A model generated the notes under the pieces. It was given only the letters and a program-made list of their open reading frames with translations. It made no database searches and was not told the origin of the DNA. A program made the translations under genes and the position numbers. A stretch of DNA of 9,987 bases, from NCBI GenBank assembly GCA_947373615.1, contig CANBYN010000047.1, positions 1-9,987 on the forward strand. Reading direction: 5' to 3'. This document shows positions 1 through 5,483 of the stretch, piece by piece (the stretch's first letter is position 1; each line of letters starts with the position of its first letter). The DNA is from Burkholderiaceae bacterium (GTDB taxonomy: Bacteria; Pseudomonadota; Gammaproteobacteria; Burkholderiales; Burkholderiaceae).

Positions 1-123
1 GACTCATATGCCTACAAGGCGGCTAGCGATTTGATCTTCAAAGGTCTTGAGCAGCCAAATGGTTATACCGAACCATTGCTCCACGCATGGCGCCTAGAGG
101 TAAAAAAGGCAAACGCCAAGTAA
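1..123 (+). CDS. glcB: Malate synthase G, C-terminal 40 residues (partial, 5' end outside window)
   Basis: An open frame runs in from the left edge and ends at TAA 121-123. Its 40 residues include the segment QPNGYTEPLLHAWRLE, which I recognise as the C-terminal signature of malate synthase G (NGYTEP, then a basic tail with R and K). The enzyme condenses glyoxylate with acetyl-CoA to malate in the cytoplasm, in the glyoxylate and glycolate routes. Only the C-terminal plug is visible, so no catalytic residue can be checked. The gene is followed within 20 bases by a strong intrinsic terminator, so it ends its transcription unit. Identification rests on a short motif remembered from the family; a different protein with the same tail is unlikely. 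Confidence 0.75.
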   Translation, partial: DSYAYKAASDLIFKGLEQPNGYTEPLLHAWRLEVKKANAK

Positions 124-142
124 TTTTGCTTAAATCTTCCTT

Positions 143-180
143 AAAAATGGATTTGTCGAAAGACAAATCCATTTTTATTT
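143..180 (+). terminator. Intrinsic terminator of the malate synthase gene
   Basis: A perfect 15-bp inverted repeat (143-157 with 162-176) encloses a GAAA tetraloop closed by a C-G pair and runs into a T-rich tract (172-180). The 5' arm begins with five A, so the structure is symmetric enough to act on minus-strand transcripts too. It starts 19 bases after the malate synthase stop. Confidence 0.92.
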
Positions 181-192
181 ATAAATCTCCAT

Positions 193-684
193 ATGTTTGG
201 TTTCTTAAACCCCTTCTCAAGAATTAACTCCGCATTCCCCTTTCGGTTTCATGATGGGGGCAGGGAAGCGGTTGGTTTTAAGGGTGGGGCTGGAGACTGC
301 GTCGTGAGATCGATCGCGATTGCCGCTAATCTGCCCTACATGCAGGTCTATGAGGATCTGAGACTTGCAAATGAAACATATGCAAGTCTCAAAAATGATC
401 GGCTAGCTAAAAGGCTGAATGTGAAGGGCTCATCCCCCAGAAATGGCAATCATCGGAATGTTTTTCATGACTACATTATTGGCTTGGGCTTTCGCTGGGT
501 GCCTACGATGAAGGTTGGGGTGGGATGCCAGGTTCACTTAAGAGCAGATGAACTCCCTAAAGGGATCTTAATCGTGAAGGTATCTAAGCACCTCACCTCA
601 GTGATCAATGGGGTCATATATGACACTCATGATCCCTCAAGAGGGGGAAATCGCTGCGTTTATGGATATTACATAAAAACTTAA
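193..684 (+). CDS. Uncharacterised protein with a papain/C39-like Cys-His-Asp pattern
   Basis: This is a 163-residue soluble protein without a signal peptide or membrane segment. I do not recognise a named family. The visible pattern is GDCVVRSIAIA at residues 34-44 (Cys36 at the start of a predicted helix), a central N/G-rich stretch, then KHLTSVINGVIYDTHD at 132-147 (His133, with Asp144 or Asp147). A Cys opening a helix followed by a late His and Asp resembles papain-fold and C39-like cysteine peptidases, so a peptidase, amidase or related thiol hydrolase is possible; this is inference. The ATG at 193 lies only 12 bases after the terminator tract and has no convincing Shine-Dalgarno. The next ATG (residue 50) would remove Cys36, so the long start, or a non-ATG start between, is preferred. 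It stands alone, convergent with the channel-like gene. Confidence 0.75.
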   Translation: MFGFLNPFSRINSAFPFRFHDGGREAVGFKGGAGDCVVRSIAIAANLPYMQVYEDLRLANETYASLKNDRLAKRLNVKGSSPRNGNHRNVFHDYIIGLGFRWVPTMKVGVGCQVHLRADELPKGILIVKVSKHLTSVINGVIYDTHDPSRGGNRCVYGYYIKT

Positions 685-779
685 AGTAATTTCTTAGATC
701 CTGAAAAAGCAATCATTTATGCCCAATAAACACCATAAATTGACTTTAAAACGATGATTATGGAGTAGTTTTCTTTAGG

Positions 780-1274
780 TTATTTTAGATAACGAGAGTA
801 TTTCAAATTCCATGCTTGTTTGTAGATGCCTGTCATTCCAATCATTGAGGAGGTGGTCCAGGCGAGTGAAAATAGGCCGCTAAAGGCAATAAAGAAGGCC
901 ATAGTTTTCCAGCCTAGTGGAAGAATATCGGATATGAACCCTACCGTGGTGTAGCAACTTCCAGCAAAAAGAATGGCATCAACAGCATTAGGGATTAGAT
1001 TTAGCCAAAAGAGAAGGGTTGCCCAAATGAAGATCTCGCTAATATGAATTAGGGCAATCAAAATGAAGGCTATATAGAAGTGAAAAAAGATCAAGTTGTA
1101 CTGATTTCCCTCTAGATTTTTCTTGGTCAATTGCTCAAAACGCATGACCATGTGATTGAGGGCGCTTCCATGGAATACTAGGATGAGTATTAGGCCGGCA
1201 ATTCCACAAATAATGTCAGCAAAAAGAAAAATAAAAGAGAAGCCTGTTGGTGTAGGGAGCATGGCTGGCGTCAA
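780..1274 (-). CDS. Small ion-channel-like membrane protein (two-TM pore module)
   Basis: A 164-residue hydrophobic protein. Likely membrane segments are residues 13-34, 61-92 (long, perhaps kinked) and 122-146. Between the last two lies a re-entrant-loop-like stretch ending in CYTTVGF (107-113), followed by SDILPLGWK. The arrangement helix - P-loop with TTVG - DxxP - helix matches the pore module of the Ion_trans_2 (PF07885) potassium-channel group, so a monovalent-cation channel in the inner membrane is the best guess. The filter is degenerate: TTVGF replaces TVGYG and lacks the second glycine, so K+ selectivity should not be assumed. The longest frame begins with TTG at 1274-1272, with a weak GGA upstream; an ATG four codons in (1262-1260) is an equally possible start. 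It is divergent from the MFS gene. Confidence 0.8.
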   Translation of the reverse strand: MTPAMLPTPTGFSFIFLFADIICGIAGLILILVFHGSALNHMVMRFEQLTKKNLEGNQYNLIFFHFYIAFILIALIHISEIFIWATLLFWLNLIPNAVDAILFAGSCYTTVGFISDILPLGWKTMAFFIAFSGLFSLAWTTSSMIGMTGIYKQAWNLKYSRYLK

Positions 1275-1351
1275 ATTTGTTCCAGTATTAGGTTGGTTGG
1301 GGATCTAGAAATGATCGTACCTCAATGCAGATTTAGGCGCTAGAGAGGATA

Positions 1352-1393
1352 ATGACTTTTCGTCCCATTTTTGCACTGTTGAGTCTTCTTTGA
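1352..1393 (+). CDS. Possible 13-codon leader ORF overlapping the MFS start
   Basis: ATG at 1352 opens a 13-residue frame (MTFRPIFALLSLL) ending at TGA 1391-1393. A purine-rich AGAGAGGA lies at 1342-1349, a good Shine-Dalgarno match but only 2-3 bases from the ATG. The stop overlaps the TTG start of the MFS gene (1390-1392) as TTGA, the geometry of translational coupling. It could be a leader peptide, a chance frame, or the true N-terminus of the MFS gene separated by a frameshift. Confidence 0.35.
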   Translation: MTFRPIFALLSLL

Positions 1394-2619
1394 GTTCTGT
1401 TCGCACCCCCCAACAAGAGAAATACTTTTTGCTTTCCTTGGCTGGTATTCAGTTTACTCATATCCTGGATTTCATGATCATGATGCCACTTGGGCCTCAG
1501 TTCATTAGCGCTCTATCGATCAATACTCATCAATTTGGATTGTTGTTATCGTCCTATACCTTTGCTGCAGCAATTGCTGGAGTATTTGCAACTTACTATA
1601 TTGATCGCTTTGAGCGTAGACAGCTTCTGTTACGTTTGTATATCTGCTTCATTATCGCAACTGTAGTGTGTGGTCTTGCACCAAACTTTCATGCTTTATT
1701 TATCGCGCGTGCCTGCGCAGGTGCGTTTGGTGGAATATTGGGATCGTTGGTGCAAACCATCGTTGCAGACTCCATTCCGTTTGAACGCAGAGGCAAGGCA
1801 TTGGGAACAGTCATGGCTGCTTTTTCTGTTTCTACGGTTGCGGGTGTTCCCTTAAGTTTATTTTTGGCAAACCACATCACTTCATTAGGCTGGCGTGCTC
1901 CATTTATGTTTATTGGCTTGATCTCAATCCTGATTCTTTATCTAGCTTATCGTAATATTCCTAAAATTTCGGGCCACTTGCACCATATACAGGAAGGAAG
2001 TCGTTTCCAACAAATCTACGACGTCTTTGTTGCTCATCGTCATTTGCGCGCCTTTCTGTTTATGGGTTTAATCATGTTGACGGGCTTTACTGTCATACCT
2101 TATATCGCCTTATATCTCACAGCTAACGTGGGAATCGCAAATTCGTATATTTCTCTAATTTATCTTTGTGGTGGGCTAGCCACCTTAATGAGCTCTAGAT
2201 TTATTGGCCACATGTCGGATAAATACGGCAAGGTTAAAGTATTTCGTGTGCTAGCTATCATCAGTTTGTTGCCAATTTTGGTAACAACCAATTTGGTACC
2301 TGTTCCATTATGGGTAGTTCTTGTAAATCAGACTGCTTTCTTTATCTTGATTTCTGGCCGAATGATTCCAGCAATGGCCATTGTGAGTCAAATGGTTGAG
2401 CCCAAAATTCGAGGAACCTTTATGAGCTTAATTGGCTCTATTCAGATGCTGGCCTCTGGGATTGCATCTGTAGTAGCGGGTTTAGTGGTTACTATCGCTG
2501 CCGATGGCAAGATGGAGCATTACAATTTGGTTGGATATGGCGCCTCTATCTGCGGCTTGCTCACTTTTTGGGTGGTGGGATATATTCACTCAGATGAAAA
2601 GATTCAATCGGTAACTTAA
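1390..2619 (+). CDS. Major facilitator superfamily transporter (drug/sugar-efflux-like, DHA-type)
   Basis: A 409-residue protein with the usual MFS length and about 12 hydrophobic segments (roughly 12-35, 47-69, 79-96, 101-123, 139-160, 168-187, 219-242, 252-272, 284-300, 303-325, 344-368, 381-399) around a central cytoplasmic loop near 188-218. A degenerate motif A sits in the 2-3 loop (D72, R73, R76, R77), an ADSIPFERRGKALG segment at 126-139 follows TM4, and a second-half copy GHMSDKYGK is at 273-281. The HILDFMIMMPLGP segment of TM1 is typical of the AraJ-like efflux group. The substrate cannot be read from sequence. The frame starts with TTG; no in-frame ATG exists upstream as far as 1321, and a leader ORF with a better ribosome site ends on this start. 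It precedes the hydrolase gene by 25 bases, so the two are probably cotranscribed and may act on related compounds. Confidence 0.9.
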   Translation: MSSVRTPQQEKYFLLSLAGIQFTHILDFMIMMPLGPQFISALSINTHQFGLLLSSYTFAAAIAGVFATYYIDRFERRQLLLRLYICFIIATVVCGLAPNFHALFIARACAGAFGGILGSLVQTIVADSIPFERRGKALGTVMAAFSVSTVAGVPLSLFLANHITSLGWRAPFMFIGLISILILYLAYRNIPKISGHLHHIQEGSRFQQIYDVFVAHRHLRAFLFMGLIMLTGFTVIPYIALYLTANVGIANSYISLIYLCGGLATLMSSRFIGHMSDKYGKVKVFRVLAIISLLPILVTTNLVPVPLWVVLVNQTAFFILISGRMIPAMAIVSQMVEPKIRGTFMSLIGSIQMLASGIASVVAGLVVTIAADGKMEHYNLVGYGASICGLLTFWVVGYIHSDEKIQSVT

Positions 2620-2644
2620 AACCTCGATGCAATAAGGAGTAAAC

Positions 2645-3328
2645 ATGATCCAATATAAACGCCCTGATGGTAAGACGGTAGATGGCTATTTGGCAGAGCC
2701 CACTAATACAACCAACGTTCCTGGGGTAGTTGTGATTCAAGAGTGGTGGGGTTTGGACGAAGAGGTAAAGGCTGTAGCAGACCGCTTGGCTAAGGCCGGA
2801 TATCGCGCTCTCGTCCCAGATTTATATCGCGGTAAGTTAGCCTTGGAAGCCAATGAAGCGGAGCATTTGATGGGTGACTTGAACTTTGGAGATGCGGCTG
2901 GTCAAGATATTCGTGGAGCGGTTCAATATTTGAAAGCTACTGGTAGTCACAAGGTAGCTGTGATTGGTTTTTGCATGGGAGGTGCCCTAACGGTTCTGGC
3001 GGCATGCAATGTTCCTGAGTTAGATGCGTCGGTCGTTTGGTATGGAAATCCTCCTTTGGAGTATGTTGATGTCAAAGCGATTACTAAACCGATGTTAGGC
3101 CACTGGGCCATACATGATGAGTTCTTCTCTATAGCAGGAGTTAATCAGTTGGAGGAAAAATTAAAGCTTGCAGGTGTTAATTATGAGTTCCATCGTTATG
3201 ACACCAAGCACGCCTTTGCTAACCCTAAGTCAGACTCTCGTGGTTTAGCACCCCTAAAATATAATGCGGAAGCAGCCCAATTAGCCTGGGATCGCACCTT
3301 TGAATTCCTGGGTAAGTATCTAGCCTAG
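2645..3328 (+). CDS. Dienelactone hydrolase family protein
   Basis: A 227-residue cytoplasmic alpha/beta hydrolase of the usual family length (PF01738). The family landmarks are in order: QEWWG at 32-36 (Glu33, which interacts with the nucleophile in dienelactone hydrolase), the nucleophile elbow GFCMGG at 108-113 with Cys110, an acidic residue Asp158 in the HDEF segment, and catalytic His189 in KHAF. The Cys-Asp-His triad is therefore complete. The founding enzyme hydrolyses dienelactone to maleylacetate in chloroaromatic breakdown, but most homologues have unknown substrates and no aromatic-pathway genes lie nearby, so a general carboxylesterase/lactonase role is the safer reading. ATG has a strong AAGGAG (2634-2639) five bases upstream. 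Spacing of 25 and 23 bases to its neighbours suggests an operon with the MFS transporter and the unknown gene after it. Confidence 0.93.
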   Translation: MIQYKRPDGKTVDGYLAEPTNTTNVPGVVVIQEWWGLDEEVKAVADRLAKAGYRALVPDLYRGKLALEANEAEHLMGDLNFGDAAGQDIRGAVQYLKATGSHKVAVIGFCMGGALTVLAACNVPELDASVVWYGNPPLEYVDVKAITKPMLGHWAIHDEFFSIAGVNQLEEKLKLAGVNYEFHRYDTKHAFANPKSDSRGLAPLKYNAEAAQLAWDRTFEFLGKYLA

Positions 3329-3351
3329 TCTCATCTCACTATTAGGTTCTT

Positions 3352-3852
3352 GTGATGCACTTATTTTCTGAAAACCTTGCTGTAGAAATTGCTTCCTACT
3401 ATCGAAATTTGGCTTTAGGTCATGGCGTAATTCCAAAAGTATTTACTTTGGTAAACGCAGAGGGCGATCAATACCTTTTCTTTATTGACGACCTCAATAT
3501 GGAAAAGGATGAAGAGAATCAATTTTTATCCTATATTGTTCGGCAGTATGATGCGGTTTGTTACGCTCGTGGAACATTAGTGATCGTTCAAATCAATCAG
3601 CAGTTTATTGAATTTGCCGTAGTGGATAAAGATGACGAGAATGTAATTGTTTGTTCAGCAGCGCTCACCAGGGATATGGACGATAAGCCGATAGGCCTCA
3701 CCGAGTTTGAGAAGACTTTGGTAAAAAAGAACTCTATTATATTTGGCGGTCTTTTCGAACCTATAAAACTGTCTGAGACTAAAGAAGAAGATTTTCAAAG
3801 TCTCTGGGACGAGATGAAGTCCAAGATTCTTCATCGCAATATGGGGATTTAA
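3352..3852 (+). CDS. Uncharacterised acidic 166-aa protein
   Basis: I do not recognise this protein. It is soluble, acidic (many D and E, for example FIDDLNMEKDEEN at 44-56) and has no signal peptide or membrane helix. The pattern of short hydrophobic strands (VFTLV, YLFFID, TLVIVQI, FIEFAVV, NVIVCSA) suggests an alpha/beta or mostly beta core, with a helical C-terminus from about 144. Two cysteines (near 70 and 101) are not in a recognisable motif. The start is a tandem GTG-ATG at 3352-3357; TAGG at 3343-3346 lies eight bases before the ATG, which makes the ATG at 3355 slightly more likely. It begins 23 bases after the hydrolase stop and is probably the last gene of that operon. It converges with the permease gene, with 25 bases between the two stops. 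Confidence 0.8.
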   Translation: MMHLFSENLAVEIASYYRNLALGHGVIPKVFTLVNAEGDQYLFFIDDLNMEKDEENQFLSYIVRQYDAVCYARGTLVIVQINQQFIEFAVVDKDDENVIVCSAALTRDMDDKPIGLTEFEKTLVKKNSIIFGGLFEPIKLSETKEEDFQSLWDEMKSKILHRNMGI

Positions 3853-3877
3853 ATGATGATTTCTAGAAGTGCTATTT

Positions 3878-5170
3878 TTATCTGAAGTATTTTCTAGAAA
3901 AGGTTTCAAGCACAAAAGAGCCAACTAAGGCACATACTAATGCGATTGCGCTAGCAGGCGCGCTCTCAATAACGCTGATAAATAGGGTTGTAAAAAGATA
4001 GAGGTTGATCACAATAGCTGCCCAGAGTGGCCATTGTTTTGCCCCAGTTTTCTTGATTATTTTTAGGTGGCCAAAAGTAATGGCTGCATAAACCAATAAG
4101 AATGCCAAGCTAGCCATTTGCCCGACTACGTCAAGTGGAAATAATAAGACCAAGACAACTACAATTAAGGCGGATACCGTTAGGGCGCGTAATTGGTTTT
4201 TCAATACAGTCTTACTCAAGGTTTCTGAAACCGATCTTGAACTGACCATATCGGCTGCAATATTGGATGCTGCAAAAATAGTTGCATTTAAGGCTGCTGC
4301 ACAAGCCAATAATGCAGATGCGCCTATCACAATAAATCCCGTTCTTCCTGCAACGATTTGAGCTGCATCCGCAAGCACATGACCATTAAAGCGCAACATT
4401 TCCTCAGGAGAAATTAAGAGCACAGTTGCGCAACTCACTAATACATAAGCAATAGTTACCAAAATCAAGGCGGAGAACATAGCAAGTGGCAGTTCCTTTT
4501 GTGGTTTTTGCATCGCATTAGAGGAGTTTGTTACTACGCCAAAGCCTTGGAAGTTGATATATAGAATGCCAGTTGCAATTGCAATGCCATTGATCGTGCC
4601 ACCTGACATTTTGAAGGTGCTGAGATTGGCCACATGAATGCCTTCTGCAGAATACAGAAGAAGGGCAATAGTTACAAAACCAATGGCGAGGGTCTCTGCA
4701 CGACCAACAAAGTTTGTTCCGAGTATATTAATTCCAGCGCATACAATCACAATGCCAGCGCTTACAAGTTTTACTTCGTTTGGAGAGAGGTTGCCCCCAA
4801 GTAGGGTATTGGTATATTCGGCAAAGCCTGCAGCATAGAGTGCGGCAGCAATTAAATAAGCAATATATTGAAATATATTTAGACCGCCTGATATTACCCC
4901 TGGACCATAGCTCATTACCGTAAAGGTGGCTGCTCCTCCGCTACTGGGAAAGGTTGCCCCTAGTTTTGCATAGGAGTAGACGGAGAATGATGCAGCAATC
5001 GCGCCAATCAGAAACGCAAGGGGAATATGGGTTCCAGCATGAATGCTGGCAGTCCCAAGCAATGAGAAGAGTCCTGCGCCCATCATCCCACCAATTCCAA
5101 GGGCTGTGGCGGAAAAAAGGCCAATCGCCTTTCCATGCTTGCTTGCAGTCTTTAAGAGTGATGTATTCAC
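3878..5170 (-). CDS. APC-family amino-acid permease
   Basis: A 430-residue inner-membrane protein with about 12 hydrophobic segments, the usual size for the amino acid-polyamine-organocation superfamily (AA_permease_2, PF13520). TM1 holds the glycine-rich unwound segment GIGGMMGAGLF (25-35), which binds the substrate backbone in this family. TM6 carries the matching NFQGFGVVTNSSNA region (206-219), followed by the conserved QKPQKELPLAM (221-231). A secondary amino-acid or amine transporter is therefore well supported, but the substrate cannot be told. The start is GTG at 5170-5168 with a GAGAAAG-like site upstream; the N-terminus is short and basic, as expected. The tRNA-Leu gene lies 83 bases upstream on the same strand, so some transcripts may read from the tRNA into this gene. 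The 3' end is tail-to-tail with the acidic unknown gene and shows no good terminator. Confidence 0.92.
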   Translation of the reverse strand: MNTSLLKTASKHGKAIGLFSATALGIGGMMGAGLFSLLGTASIHAGTHIPLAFLIGAIAASFSVYSYAKLGATFPSSGGAATFTVMSYGPGVISGGLNIFQYIAYLIAAALYAAGFAEYTNTLLGGNLSPNEVKLVSAGIVIVCAGINILGTNFVGRAETLAIGFVTIALLLYSAEGIHVANLSTFKMSGGTINGIAIATGILYINFQGFGVVTNSSNAMQKPQKELPLAMFSALILVTIAYVLVSCATVLLISPEEMLRFNGHVLADAAQIVAGRTGFIVIGASALLACAAALNATIFAASNIAADMVSSRSVSETLSKTVLKNQLRALTVSALIVVVLVLLFPLDVVGQMASLAFLLVYAAITFGHLKIIKKTGAKQWPLWAAIVINLYLFTTLFISVIESAPASAIALVCALVGSFVLETFSRKYFR

Positions 5171-5201
5171 TTGGCTTTCTCTGATCGGTCGCTTATTGGG
5201 C

Positions 5202-5228
5202 GGGGCTTGTATTCGAGCACAATGCCCC
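5202..5228 (-). promoter_or_regulatory. Stem-loop in the leader of the permease gene
   Basis: On the minus strand GGGGC, a bulged A and TTGT pair with ACAA and GCCCC around an 8-base loop, giving nine pairs with one bulge. It lies between the tRNA-Leu 3' end and the permease start. No T tract follows, so it is not an ordinary terminator. It could be a processing or folding element of the leader, or chance. Confidence 0.35.
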
Positions 5229-5253
5229 CATATTTAGCCATAACTAGAGTGTT

Positions 5254-5340
5254 TGGTGCCCAGGAAGGGACTCGAACCCCCACAACCTTACGATCGCCAG
5301 CACCTGAAGCTGGTGCGTCTACCAATTTCGCCACCTGGGC
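5254..5340 (-). tRNA. leuX-like tRNA-Leu(CAG): tRNA-Leu, anticodon CAG
   Basis: Read on the minus strand, this is an 87-base tRNA including an encoded CCA (5256-5254). The acceptor stem GCCCAGG/CCTGGGC is a perfect 7-bp helix (5340-5334 with 5264-5258). The D arm carries the expected AATTGGTAGACGC. The anticodon stem CCAGC/GCTGG closes the loop TTCAGGT, giving anticodon CAG, which reads the leucine codon CUG. A long class II variable arm follows, and the T arm has the TTCGAGT loop with two G-U pairs in its stem. It lies upstream of the permease gene on the same strand and is divergent from rnr. The cited symbol is only by similarity; anticodon and amino acid are the secure part. Confidence 0.97.
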
Positions 5341-5348
5341 ATGGCTTT

Positions 5349-5354
5349 ATTATA
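5349..5354 (-). promoter_or_regulatory. -10 element for tRNA-Leu
   Basis: A consensus TATAAT is read on the minus strand, with eight bases between it and the mature 5' end of the tRNA. The transcript would therefore start almost at the mature end and leave a leader of only a few bases for RNase P. No good -35 hexamer lies at 16-18 bases; a TTGAAA is 23 bases upstream, which is too far. Confidence 0.6.
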
Positions 5355-5454
5355 GAGGGTTAGGCGTTTTTCGACCCTTTCAACCCAATTTGGCTTTTCT
5401 CCCTCAAGCTTAGTGGTTTGATACAGTAGCCTTAATTAATAACAAAAATAGCTA

Positions 5455-5460
5455 TATAAG
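5455..5460 (+). promoter_or_regulatory. rnr: Candidate -10 element for the rnr operon
   Basis: TATAAG differs from the sigma-70 consensus by one base and sits 23 bases before the rnr ATG, leaving room for a short leader that holds the ribosome site GAAGGA (5473-5478). The -35 at 17 bases would be TTAATT (5432-5437), a poor match. A TTGATA at 5418-5423 is a better -35 hexamer, but only a weak TAACAA lies 16 bases after it. The exact promoter is therefore unsettled. Confidence 0.35.
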
Positions 5461-5483
5461 GCATGTATTGCCGAAGGAATTAA

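Noticed and set aside
685..779. Terminator between the orphan Cys/His gene and the channel-like gene
   Set aside because: The 95-base convergent gap is A/T-rich but shows no stem-loop with a T tract on either strand.
1275..1389. Divergent promoter between the channel-like and MFS genes
   Set aside because: One must exist, but no -35/-10 pair with acceptable spacing stood out on either strand, so no position is claimed.
3860..3900. Two copies of the palindrome TTCTAGAA around the convergent gene ends, as a possible bidirectional terminator
   Set aside because: Each copy is only an 8-10 base A/T-rich palindrome, the copies are 23 bases apart, and no stable G/C stem with a T tract forms.
3655..3924. 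Minus-strand open frame of 89 codons
   Set aside because: It overlaps the end of both the acidic unknown gene and the permease in another frame and shows no protein-like pattern.
5171..5413. Plus-strand open frame of 80 codons spanning the tRNA region
   Set aside because: It is an antisense translation of tRNA-Leu; the EGTRTPT-type peptide is a well-known artefact of tRNA genes.
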